A stretch of 16,770 bases of DNA from Paludibacteraceae bacterium (GCA_024400275.1 JAKSMY010000044.1:1-16770); one strand, 5' to 3'. Shown: positions 1 to 6,090, counted from the stretch's first letter. Translations and numbers: made by a program. Notes: generated by a model from the sequence alone, not told the origin.

Positions 1-17
1 AACCGTAGCGCAGCGTC

Positions 18-63
18 CTCTAAACTCCAAACTGTAGGCACTCTGTGCCGTCCTCCAAACTGT
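18..63. repeat. short intergenic direct repeats
   Basis: The 11-mer CTCCAAACTGT occurs twice, at 25-35 and 53-63, with a small dyad (GGCAC TCT GTGCC, 37-49) between the copies. The 10-mer CTCTAAACTC at 18-27 is the exact reverse complement of GAGTTTAGAG, the unit of the tandem repeat at 4165-4190. This appears to be an opposite-orientation member of the same low-complexity repeat family. The rest of 1-288 shows no convincing gene. Confidence 0.6.
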
Positions 64-130
64 CGCCTCTCCTATTATTCTGATTACGAACTTTTGAGGC
101 AAACATAACATCTAACTTACTATTTTTAAG

Positions 131-170
131 ATTAAGGAACCGAAATGCTAATGCAAATCGGTTCCCTAAT
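131..170 (-). terminator. 13-bp inverted repeat, possible terminator of the hydrolase operon
   Basis: Arms at 131-143 and 158-170 pair over 13 positions with one mismatch; the core GGAACCGA/TCGGTTCC is perfect and the loop is 14 nt. It lies about 120 nt beyond the stop codon of the minus-strand hydrolase. A T-poor tail follows the hairpin on the minus strand (CTTAAAAATAG), so an intrinsic terminator is possible but weak. It could equally be a protein-binding dyad. Confidence 0.35.
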
Positions 171-171
171 T

Positions 172-204
172 CTATACTCATCCTATACTCATCGTATACT
201 TATT
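172..204. repeat. 11-bp tandem repeat, three copies
   Basis: CTATACTCATC is repeated exactly at 172-182 and 183-193, and a degenerate third copy (GTATACTTATT) follows at 194-204. It sits directly beside the inverted repeat in a stretch without a gene. No function can be inferred. Confidence 0.7.
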
Positions 205-288
205 GCAGTTGGCGATTGACAATCCACAATGCACGATGAGAACTGACGATTCTTAAGATTGGGGCCGAAACTTACAGAAAAAAATCCT

Positions 289-1560
289 CTATAAGTAACA
301 AGAATATATTTGTTTAAAAAAATCAATTGCAGCATTCATGTGTCCACCAAATGAGCCAAATATATACTTTGCTGGTATATTTTTCATGGTTAAAGAATCA
401 CACATTAATTGACTATTGATAAAAGGAACCATATTGTCTTCTTTACTATGGAAAAAATACACTTCGACTTTTGGTTCAAAACTTGTTAAATCATTATGTG
501 ATAATGCTTCATAGAACAGATTAGTCGGAGAAGCTGTTTTATCAAGGGCTAGCGGAGTCAGCAAATCAGAGATATTAGAATTGGACATATATTGATTAAT
601 TTGCAAAAGAGAATAGTTTTTTGATAAAATCCAATCTTGATAGTTTCTATATAGGGGTTCTAAAAAATAGTTTTCAATGGGTAAGTTTAATTGTTCTGAA
701 TAGGACATTCCCAAGATGAGCATAGGAACGGCACAAGGAATCTGTGTCGTATTTTCTTTGACAGAATAGTCATAAGTTGCTGCTGGATTATACGGACCAG
801 CACCAGCAAAAACTTGTTGAACACGATATTGAGGATAAGATTGTTCTATCAATCGTTCTAGAGCAATAGTTGCCGCACCTCCTTGAGAATAACCTAACAG
901 GATTAAATTAGATGTAGAGGGATAAAAACCGCGATGCTGAAGATAAGGAAGTGCCGCCTTTAATAAATCTACAGAAACTTGTGCTGTATTATTTGCATTC
1001 AAATATGGATGAGGATATTGTGCAGATATGCCATAACCTAAATAGTCTGCCATTAAAACGATATATCCTTTTGTAGCAAAAATTCCCTCAAAAGAAAATG
1101 TTTCACTCGGAGCTTCACTATTACCTCCTATAGTGTAATGACTGGCAATAATAATTCCTTTAGCAGATTTGTGTTTTGGTAAAAACATTTTCCCCGAAAC
1201 AGTGACTATTTCACCTAATGGAGTAACACTATTATAACTGACCGGTACTTCCTCTACAATTGAAGATGTTAACATTTTTAATGTCTTATGTGTAGTATTG
1301 CTCTCCGCGTTTGCCCACAAACTAAATGGATTTTTCACCACCATCTTACGAGACATTGACCAAAATTCTTCAGACTCAAACCAACGTTCAATAGTGTTTT
1401 CCCGTACCGACGAAGCCAAATTTGAAAAAAAATCTCTTTTTTGAGCCGTTACTGGGGCTGGATTTTCTCTAAAATATGAATTATTTAAATCCACATAAAC
1501 AGTTTGTGCTTGTATTTCAATACATAGCAATGTTATCAAAATTATAATGTGCCGTTTCAT
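289..1560 (-). CDS. secreted alpha/beta hydrolase (lipase/esterase-like)
   Basis: This 423-residue protein has an N-terminal signal peptide (hydrophobic residues 4-13, probable cleavage after the AQA near 17-19), so it should be exported across the inner membrane. The alpha/beta hydrolase fold shows in HYTIGG at 141-146 (oxyanion-hole region), ADYLGYG at 171-177, and the nucleophile elbow GYSQGG with Ser225. Asp375 (HSKEDNMVPF) and His407 (GGHMNA) probably complete the triad. Layout and length resemble secretory lipases and prolyl-peptidase-like esterases; the true substrate cannot be read from sequence. It is the last gene of a three-gene minus-strand unit, starting 1 nt after the stop of the preceding gene. 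The gene is strikingly AT-rich compared with the loci to the right, suggesting different ancestry. A T-tract follows the stop codon, but no clear hairpin precedes it. Confidence 0.85.
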   Translation of the reverse strand: MKRHIIILITLLCIEIQAQTVYVDLNNSYFRENPAPVTAQKRDFFSNLASSVRENTIERWFESEEFWSMSRKMVVKNPFSLWANAESNTTHKTLKMLTSSIVEEVPVSYNSVTPLGEIVTVSGKMFLPKHKSAKGIIIASHYTIGGNSEAPSETFSFEGIFATKGYIVLMADYLGYGISAQYPHPYLNANNTAQVSVDLLKAALPYLQHRGFYPSTSNLILLGYSQGGAATIALERLIEQSYPQYRVQQVFAGAGPYNPAATYDYSVKENTTQIPCAVPMLILGMSYSEQLNLPIENYFLEPLYRNYQDWILSKNYSLLQINQYMSNSNISDLLTPLALDKTASPTNLFYEALSHNDLTSFEPKVEVYFFHSKEDNMVPFINSQLMCDSLTMKNIPAKYIFGSFGGHMNAAIDFFKQIYSCYL

Positions 1561-1561
1561 A

Positions 1562-2218
1562 TTATTTATTATACATTTCTTCTGCTGTTTGTTTAAGATT
1601 TTGCATATACCTATTCACACGCCATTCTACAGAATTTGCGTAGACTCGTTTTGTAACAAAAATATTGAAAAACCAACCATATTTAAGATTTATGTCCATC
1701 ATATAGATAGAATGTGTCTTATCTACCGGTATAATATAAAGGTTTCCATATCCCTTGTCTAACAATTTGCCTGAATAATTAACTTTAATATCCATATGTC
1801 GCGTTGGATTAGAAATAGTGGCAATGGTCAAATTGTCTGCTTTTAATTCTGGATTATAATGAATAGGATAACTTTTATCAATTACCGTACCTTCAATAGT
1901 AATATCCTTGAAACGTGTTATGCCCGGTACAACAATATCAGTAACTATACGGCCATAATTACGTTCTGGAAAATACTCGGTTACCTTGTACTCCAATAAA
2001 AAAGAATTTTTTTGGTCTTCTTTTTGAGCACCTGTACCATAAAAAGCCCAATCAAATAAAGCATCTGGACTATTTTGAAAATCATGGATAAATCGAGACA
2101 AAATAGAATCCGATATCTCTGCAGGTGCATTAACATCAACAGCACATTCGGTATGATAAGTTTTATCGTAGTATAACGTTTGAATGCCTAATAATATAAA
2201 TAAAACTTTTATACACAT
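1562..2218 (-). CDS. small envelope protein, possibly SRPBCC/START-like fold
   Basis: A 218-residue protein of unknown function. The N-terminus (residues 3-12, VLFILLGIQT) is hydrophobic and may be a short signal or anchor sequence. The stretch after it, CAVDVNAPAEISDSI at about 25-39, resembles the opening strand and helix of SRPBCC/polyketide-cyclase proteins. The protein ends in a long amphipathic helix (WRVNRYMQNLKQTAEEM), as that fold does. The family guess is inference only. The start ATG overlaps the end of the upstream membrane-protein gene by 10 nt, implying translational coupling, and the hydrolase begins 1 nt after this stop, so all three are probably co-transcribed. Base composition is AT-rich like both neighbours. 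Confidence 0.7.
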   Translation of the reverse strand: MCIKVLFILLGIQTLYYDKTYHTECAVDVNAPAEISDSILSRFIHDFQNSPDALFDWAFYGTGAQKEDQKNSFLLEYKVTEYFPERNYGRIVTDIVVPGITRFKDITIEGTVIDKSYPIHYNPELKADNLTIATISNPTRHMDIKVNYSGKLLDKGYGNLYIIPVDKTHSIYMMDINLKYGWFFNIFVTKRVYANSVEWRVNRYMQNLKQTAEEMYNK

Positions 2219-2757
2219 AGATTGAATAGATTAATAATAAAAATCACTATGAACAATGCATAAAATGCCGTTAATTCTAACCAAAATAGGTAACATTCTC
2301 GCAAGGTATGGGTTATATATCCTGCTAATAGAGCAATCAATAAAATAGAAATACTAACAAAAGCAATGCGATAACAAGCAAATAAAAGCCACACAACAGT
2401 AAATACAGAACCAACAATAGCTGCTGTATAATGGCAATACGTGAGAGCACGTGAACGTTTATAGCGGCTAGTGATGCCAACAACAAACATACATAGACAA
2501 GTTAAATAGGCACACCAAGTAAAATGAGATGCCCATGATGATAAAAATTGACAAGTATAAATCCAAATTGGAATAATAATCAGACACGCTATAAACAAAC
2601 ATAGAGGGAATAATAATCCATAATGTTTGTGCTTTCTCTCAAAATAATAATAAGTAGCAGAGATGTTTTGAGGAATACCATAGCAATGTAGCACATAAAT
2701 AATATATGTGCTAAATAGAATAATTTCAAAAAGAATAAAAAAACAAATCCAAGTCAT
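2209..2757 (-). CDS. six-helix integral membrane protein, function unknown
   Basis: A 182-residue, very hydrophobic protein that I do not recognise. Hydrophobic segments lie at roughly 3-23, 48-67, 80-95, 108-128, 130-147 and 157-180, consistent with six membrane spans. Basic stretches at 41-44 (RKHK) and 98-103 (SRYKRS) probably mark cytosolic loops. No catalytic motif is evident. It is the first gene of the unit with the SRPBCC-like protein and secreted hydrolase, and its last codons overlap the next start by 10 nt. The ATG lies only 13 nt beyond a strong terminator hairpin that ends the lipoprotein gene. I see no TAnnTTTG promoter between them, so the unit's transcription start is unclear; read-through from the lipoprotein gene is possible. 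AT-rich. Confidence 0.75.
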   Translation of the reverse strand: MTWICFFILFEIILFSTYIIYVLHCYGIPQNISATYYYFERKHKHYGLLFPLCLFIACLIIIPIWIYTCQFLSSWASHFTWCAYLTCLCMFVVGITSRYKRSRALTYCHYTAAIVGSVFTVVWLLFACYRIAFVSISILLIALLAGYITHTLRECYLFWLELTAFYALFIVIFIINLFNLCV

Positions 2758-2770
2758 AACCTCACCAAAA

Positions 2771-2807
2771 AATATTGGAGATGTCCAAAAAGCACATCTC
2801 CAATATT
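2771..2807 (-). terminator. intrinsic terminator after the Bor-like lipoprotein gene
   Basis: Perfect 14-bp arms at 2771-2784 and 2794-2807 surround a 9-nt loop. On the minus strand the stem is followed by a T-rich tail (about 2765-2772). It lies 10 nt beyond the lipoprotein stop codon and just before the start of the membrane-protein gene, which fits a rho-independent terminator of the minus-strand lipoprotein transcript. Confidence 0.85.
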
Positions 2808-2816
2808 GATGCTCCC

Positions 2817-3146
2817 TTACTTACCCTTGTCAGGAGCAGGAACTGTACCAGATTTACCAAAGACAGTAACAGTTTGCATATCAAACAAACCACCTGTAAT
2901 AGCAGTTACCAATCCATCAATGAAACGCATAGATGTGCGAACTTGGTACGGCTGGTTCTCTGGAACTTGAACCTTCGCTTTACCTACTGGAAGCAATCCC
3001 CAGAACAAGTAGCATTGTTTGGCATTGTCTAACTTGTACTCTTGCCCTACAGTTTCTTTGTACCCCTTAGAATACGTTCTTGTTGTCATACATGACGACA
3101 TTAACACAGCTGCAACGAGCAGCAAAATGACCTGTAATTTTTTCAT
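2817..3146 (-). CDS. Bor-like outer-membrane lipoprotein
   Basis: A 109-residue protein with a lipoprotein signal sequence: MKK, a hydrophobic core at 5-16, and the lipobox MSSC with Cys19 as the lipidation site. The mature part resembles the lambda Bor/Iss family: an aromatic YLFWGLLPVGKAKV block at 46-59 and FIDGLVTAITGGLFDMQTVTVF at 75-96, matching the Bor pattern of FxNGxxxxITxGxYxP. Length is close to the roughly 100 residues usual for Bor. Bor/Iss proteins are associated with serum resistance in enterobacteria; the role of Bacteroidota versions is not established, so only the family is inferred. The gene stands alone, with a strong terminator behind it and two dyads upstream (3203-3224, 3235-3249). 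I cannot identify a consensus promoter. Confidence 0.75.
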   Translation of the reverse strand: MKKLQVILLLVAAVLMSSCMTTRTYSKGYKETVGQEYKLDNAKQCYLFWGLLPVGKAKVQVPENQPYQVRTSMRFIDGLVTAITGGLFDMQTVTVFGKSGTVPAPDKGK

Positions 3147-3202
3147 TTGTTTAATAAGTTTTAATTATGCCTACTCTGTTTAGGATTTTGGGCACACTCC
3201 TT

Positions 3203-3249
3203 ATATATACTTATGTGTATATATGCAATTGTAGGTGTACGTTGTACAC
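3203..3249. promoter_or_regulatory. two palindromes upstream of the Bor-like gene
   Basis: ATATATAC and GTATATAT (3203-3210, 3217-3224) form a perfect 8-bp dyad with a 6-nt centre. GTGTAC-GTT-GTACAC (3235-3249) forms a second, 6 bp per arm. Both lie 57-103 nt upstream of the lipoprotein start and just beyond the end of the structured RNA. Such symmetry fits a dimeric regulator's site, but no function is demonstrated. Confidence 0.4.
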
Positions 3250-3261
3250 GAAGACAATAAC

Positions 3262-3288
3262 AAAAAAGCGTGAACATTATTCACGCTT
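3262..3288 (-). terminator. intrinsic terminator of the 6S-like RNA
   Basis: Perfect 9-bp arms AAGCGTGAA (3266-3274) and TTCACGCTT (3280-3288) enclose a 5-nt loop. On the minus strand the hairpin runs straight into a run of six T (3262-3267). This is a strong rho-independent terminator in the direction of the non-coding RNA. Confidence 0.85.
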
Positions 3289-3544
3289 ATTCCTCCTCTT
3301 GAGGTTCTACCAAAACCGACTAACAAAGAATAAAACAATAATGCCCACGCCGGTATATGTACTTACCGTCATGTGAGCACGACGAATAGATAAATACACC
3401 CACAGGACATTTAATGCCATCTTGCTTTGGGTTAGCTGAAGTTTGGTAGATTTCAAGAGCCAAAACAAGCGTCAATAAACGCCTTTTTTATTATGTCTGA
3501 ACCCCACCCCCAAAAGAGACATAATCCCCTCCGGCGCGGAATTC
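3262..3544 (-). ncRNA. ssrS: 6S RNA-like structured RNA (Bacteroidales-1/6S type)
   Basis: This minus-strand RNA lies between a textbook promoter (-7 box at 3550-3557) and an intrinsic terminator (3262-3288), and no credible reading frame fills it. It folds into one long interrupted hairpin, the hallmark of 6S RNA: 3296-3302 pairs with 3453-3459 (7 bp), 3306-3314 with 3442-3450 (9 bp), and an apical hairpin CGGTA/TACCG uses 3351-3355 and 3364-3368. A separate 9-bp hairpin (3490-3498 with 3517-3525) sits near the 5' end. Sequence 3467-3489 can pair with the terminator to close the long stem. 6S RNA binds the housekeeping RNA polymerase holoenzyme and mimics an open promoter. It lacks the tmRNA acceptor end, RNase P P4 sequences and an SRP tetraloop domain. 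The structure is seen directly; the 6S identity is inference from architecture and size. The mature 5' end could be near 3489 rather than 3544. Confidence 0.7.
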
Positions 3545-3549
3545 GAGTG

Positions 3550-3581
3550 CAAAATTACAAAGAATTTTTGGAATACGCAAA
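3550..3581 (-). promoter_or_regulatory. Bacteroidota promoter of the 6S-like RNA
   Basis: On the minus strand a -33 box TTTG (3578-3581) is followed by exactly 20 nt and a -7 box TAATTTTG (3550-3557), matching TAnnTTTG. Transcription should begin near 3544. An imperfect 10-bp dyad (3596-3605 with 3610-3619) lies just upstream of the -33 box. Confidence 0.8.
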
Positions 3582-3595
3582 TAAAAAACAAAAAA

Positions 3596-3759
3596 ATATG
3601 CGCAAATGCTTGCACATATCAAAAAAAGTAGTACTTTGGGCAAGCTGCCAGACGCGAGCGTCTTTCATTATCCGTTTTGGGGCTTTCTCTATATGCAAGC
3701 ATCTATGAACTACCCCAAAACCGTATAATCATAGATTAAAAATCTACTTTGTGCCCAAA
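3596..3759. other. region between divergent promoters with nested inverted repeats
   Basis: No gene is visible here. Inverted repeats are nested: TTTGGGCA/TGCCCAAA (3635-3642 with 3752-3759) encloses AGACGC-GA-GCGTCT (3650-3663), GTTTTGGGG/CCCCAAAAC (3674-3682 with 3713-3721) around a small ATGC-AA-GCAT dyad (3693-3702), and AGATT/AATCT next to the right end. A further dyad (3596-3619) borders the 6S-like promoter. The layout would fold into a multi-branched RNA or serve as a cluster of binding sites. No promoter within it points to a dedicated transcript. Confidence 0.5.
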
Positions 3760-3762
3760 TTA

Positions 3763-3794
3763 TTTGTGTATGCCAAAATTTCTTAGTATCTTTG
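3763..3794 (+). promoter_or_regulatory. Bacteroidota promoter of the acyltransferase operon
   Basis: A -33 box TTTG (3763-3766), 20 nt, and a -7 box TATCTTTG (3787-3794) match the consensus exactly. Transcription should begin around 3800, about 18 nt before the first ATG of the small acidic protein. This excludes a TTG at 3792 as the translation start. Confidence 0.88.
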
Positions 3795-3818
3795 CAGGCG
3801 AAAACAAAAATAATTGCT

Positions 3819-4166
3819 ATGAGCACTTTTGAAACAGCTATTATGGATCCGGAAGAACGGGAAATGGTGGACTATATCCTCAACCTGATTCCTGAGCAGG
3901 ATAAAGTCGAACTGGACGAATCCGATGTACTACTCGTACTGGACGCTATGGACGACTACTTGGAGCAAAAAGGATTGCTGGAATACGACGAACAAACCGA
4001 CGAAGCCGTCTATTTAGATGGCGACGTGGACGAAACCGAACAATTAGAATTCGTCCTACAGGAGGCACACAAACAAAAAAGCCCCTTAACCGGCGTACAA
4101 ATACAACTCATCATGGACGGTGAGAAGCAGTACGGCATTGAACAAGGATACTATGAGGAGGAATGA
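3819..4166 (+). CDS. small acidic protein, function unknown
   Basis: A 115-residue, strongly acidic protein that I do not recognise as a named family. Starting at ATG 3819, residues read MSTFETAIMDPEEREMVDYI, then amphipathic helical segments with DESDVLLVLDAMDDYLEQKG at about 33-52 and QLEFVLQEAHKQKS at about 76-89. It ends in QGYYEEE. There is no signal peptide, membrane span or cysteine, so a soluble cytosolic protein is likely. It is the first gene after a consensus promoter, with an 18-nt AT-rich leader and no Shine-Dalgarno sequence. The next gene starts 22 nt downstream across a GAGTTTA repeat that also contains part of this stop codon. Its place at the head of an operon with an acyltransferase and glycosyltransferase suggests but does not prove an envelope connection. 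Confidence 0.8.
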   Translation: MSTFETAIMDPEEREMVDYILNLIPEQDKVELDESDVLLVLDAMDDYLEQKGLLEYDEQTDEAVYLDGDVDETEQLEFVLQEAHKQKSPLTGVQIQLIMDGEKQYGIEQGYYEEE

Positions 4167-4190
4167 GTTTAGAGTTTAGAGTTTAGAGTT
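4165..4190. repeat. GAGTTTA tandem repeat at a gene junction
   Basis: Three exact copies of the 7-mer GAGTTTA (4165-4171, 4172-4178, 4179-4185) are followed by a partial fourth (4186-4190). The first copy overlaps the stop codon of the acidic protein (TGA 4164-4166) and the last contributes TT of the likely TTG start (4189-4191) of the acyltransferase. The repeat therefore spans the whole intergenic gap. Confidence 0.85.
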
Positions 4191-5088
4191 GGAAGGAGTA
4201 GTTAAGATATTATCATTATTGCCAATGCGCGTTCTCTACGCGCTGTCGGACGGGCTCATTTACCCTATCATGTTCTATGTGATTAGGTATCGGCGGAAAT
4301 TGTCGTACCGCAATATACAATGCTCTTTCCCCGACAAAACAGAGCAGGAAATACATGCCCTACAAAAACGCTTTTATCACCACTTGAGTGATGTGATCGT
4401 TGAAATCATTCACTCATGGCGAGCAACCGACGAAGAGATGCAGCAACTGATGCAGTTTGACAACGTGGCCGACATCGAGCAGTGGACAACACAATGCGGC
4501 GGGTGCATTTTTATGCTCGGACATTTAGGCAACTGGGAATACACAGCCGATATTCAAAAGCGGTACCAAAACACCGCCATTCAGCACTACAACGTATATC
4601 GGAAGCAGAAAAACGAGGGGGCTGACGAAGCCATGCGCCTCCTGCGTGAAAAGCGTAGCGGAGAGGGCAGCGGTATTGAGAAGCGCGGCTTGTTACGCAA
4701 AATGATTGCTCTTCGCAATAGTAACGTGCCCTACACCATCGGACTGATTGCTGACCAAAAACCCTCCAAGGGCAACGATTACTACTGGACCGACTTCCTG
4801 CACCACGATACCGCTTTCTTGGGTGGGGGCGAGCAGTTAGGTCGCAAATTCGGTTGCGCCGTGACGTACGTGCATATCCACAAGACGACACGAGGGCACT
4901 ATACGGCACATATTGAACTGATCAGCGACAATCCGCAATCCACAGAGCCGTATGCCATTACCGAACGCTTTGCGCGACTGCTGGAAGCCAACATACAAGA
5001 GCAACCCGAGTTGTGGCTTTGGACACATAATCGGTGGAAAAGGGGGAGAGGAGAGAGGTTAGAGATTAGAGTGAAGAGATTAGAGTGA
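4189..5088 (+). CDS. lipid A-type acyltransferase (HtrB/LpxL-like LPLAT)
   Basis: A 299-residue member of the lysophospholipid/lipid A acyltransferase family, which transfers a second acyl chain onto the lipid A precursor at the inner membrane. The H-x4-D/E catalytic motif is HLGNWE at 112-117. An N-terminal hydrophobic anchor with LSLLPMRVLYALSD occupies 8-21, followed by the typical basic YRRKLSYRNI (34-43). GLIADQKPS near 185-193 and LWLWTHNRWK near the C-terminus fit the family. Homologues keep the LSLLPxRVLY segment, so the TTG at 4189 is preferred to the internal ATG at 4225, which would remove part of it. The last 14 residues (GRGERLEIRVKRLE) are encoded by repeat-like DNA, so the C-terminus may have been altered by repeat insertion. 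Substrate (lipid A or an ornithine/phospholipid) is not determined. Confidence 0.85.
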   Translation: MEGVVKILSLLPMRVLYALSDGLIYPIMFYVIRYRRKLSYRNIQCSFPDKTEQEIHALQKRFYHHLSDVIVEIIHSWRATDEEMQQLMQFDNVADIEQWTTQCGGCIFMLGHLGNWEYTADIQKRYQNTAIQHYNVYRKQKNEGADEAMRLLREKRSGEGSGIEKRGLLRKMIALRNSNVPYTIGLIADQKPSKGNDYYWTDFLHHDTAFLGGGEQLGRKFGCAVTYVHIHKTTRGHYTAHIELISDNPQSTEPYAITERFARLLEANIQEQPELWLWTHNRWKRGRGERLEIRVKRLE

Positions 5089-5097
5089 AGAGTGAAG
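5047..5097. repeat. AGATTAGAGTGAAG tandem repeat across a gene junction
   Basis: Two perfect tandem copies of the 14-mer AGATTAGAGTGAAG (5063-5076 and 5077-5090) are followed by a partial copy AGTGAAG (5091-5097) and preceded by related GAGAGGTTAGAG DNA. The second copy contains the acyltransferase stop TGA (5086-5088), and the partial copy supplies the GTG start (5092-5094) of the glycosyltransferase. TTAGAG is shared with the repeat at 4165-4190. Confidence 0.85.
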
Positions 5098-6090
5098 TGT
5101 AGTATCGTCATATTAAACTGGAACGGCGCAGAGATGTTGCGTCACTATTTGCCGTCTGTGGTGCAATACTCCACATTGCCAGATACGGAAATCGTTGTTG
5201 CCGATAACGGTTCCGACGACGAGAGTTTGGACGTATTGTGCGACTTCCCCACCGTACGCGTGATTCAACTGCCCAAAAACTACGGTTTTGCAGAGGGTTA
5301 CAACCGTGCTTTGGAATACATAGATGCCACCTACACCGTGCTGCTCAACTCCGATGTAGAGGTCACAGAGGGCTGGTTGCAACCCCTACTCGACTATTTG
5401 GACACCCACGCCGATGTGGCTGCCGTTATGCCCAAAATACGCTCGGACAGACAGCGTACCTGCTTTGAGCACGCCGGTGCAGCAGGAGGCAAGATGGACC
5501 AACTGGTTTATCCCTATTGTCGAGGACGCATATTGGACTACGTAGAGCAGGACAACGGACAATACGACTGCATCACACCCGTCTTTTGGACCACGGGTGC
5601 GTGTATGTGCGTGCGCACTAATGTATATAAGGAATTAGGAGGGTTGGACAGCGACTTCTTTGCCCACATGGAGGAAATAGACCTCTGCTGGCGTATGCAA
5701 TGCCGAGGTTACCGGCTGATGTGCCTACCACAGACGATGGTCTATCATTTGGGCGGTGGCTCATTGGCGTATGAGTCGCCTCGCAAGACCTATCTCAACT
5801 TCCGCAACTGCCTACTGATGCTCTACAAGAACCTACCCCGCCGCCAACTGGTTCAGGTCTGGCTGGCACGTTTCGTTTTGGACTATGTGGCAGGGCTGCA
5901 CCTCCTGCTATGTGGCAAGGGCAAGAACGCATTAGCCGTACTACAGGCACGATTGGACTTCTGGAGAATGCGCCAAAAGTTCGTCGCCAAGCGCAGAGAG
6001 AATATAGAAAAAGCAATCGTCCCCTATCCGGAGACGATTGACCAACGCAGTATCCTTGTGGACTACTATTTCCGCGGTAAACGTCAATAA
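5092..6090 (+). CDS. family 2 glycosyltransferase (rhamnosyltransferase-like)
   Basis: A 332-residue GT-A-fold glycosyltransferase of family 2, expected to act on the cytosolic face of the inner membrane using a nucleotide-sugar donor. The GT2 opening SIVILNWNG is at 4-12, the nucleotide-binding VADNGSDDES at 36-45, the metal-binding NSD at 86-88, the WTTGACM acceptor region at 166-172, and MEEIDLCWR at 193-201 carries the likely catalytic acid. This arrangement resembles WbbL/RfbF-type rhamnosyltransferases, but donor and acceptor are not readable from sequence. The GTG start at 5092 gives an N-terminus exactly where the family begins, 3 nt after the acyltransferase stop, so the two are co-transcribed. 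The 3' end overlaps the oppositely oriented CobW gene by 7 nt, and no terminator is visible. Confidence 0.9.
   Translation: MKCSIVILNWNGAEMLRHYLPSVVQYSTLPDTEIVVADNGSDDESLDVLCDFPTVRVIQLPKNYGFAEGYNRALEYIDATYTVLLNSDVEVTEGWLQPLLDYLDTHADVAAVMPKIRSDRQRTCFEHAGAAGGKMDQLVYPYCRGRILDYVEQDNGQYDCITPVFWTTGACMCVRTNVYKELGGLDSDFFAHMEEIDLCWRMQCRGYRLMCLPQTMVYHLGGGSLAYESPRKTYLNFRNCLLMLYKNLPRRQLVQVWLARFVLDYVAGLHLLLCGKGKNALAVLQARLDFWRMRQKFVAKRRENIEKAIVPYPETIDQRSILVDYYFRGKRQ

Noticed and set aside
1547..1762. Plus-strand 71-codon frame opposite the SRPBCC-like gene
   Set aside because: It lies across two minus-strand genes that form an overlapping operon, has no leader or promoter, and no recognisable domain.
2764..2807. 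Promoter for the AT-rich three-gene unit in the terminator's T-rich tail
   Set aside because: TATTTTTTG has one base too many between TA and TTTG, and the nearest upstream TTTG is only 11 nt away, so the consensus is not met.
3467..3490. Possible plus-strand terminator (GCGT-CAATAA-ACGC then T-tract)
   Set aside because: The stem is only 4 bp, and no plus-strand gene lies upstream; the segment is better explained as the 5' closing strand of the minus-strand RNA.
3493..3708. 71-codon plus-strand frame across the 6S-like promoter region
   Set aside because: It overlaps a structured RNA and its promoter on the other strand and has no leader or homology I recognise.
3792..3818. TTG start extending the acidic protein by nine residues
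   Set aside because: The TTG lies inside the -7 promoter box, upstream of the expected transcription start.
4165..5097. Repeats considered as a CRISPR array
   Set aside because: The units are 7 or 14 bp, directly tandem without unique spacers, and no cas gene is present.
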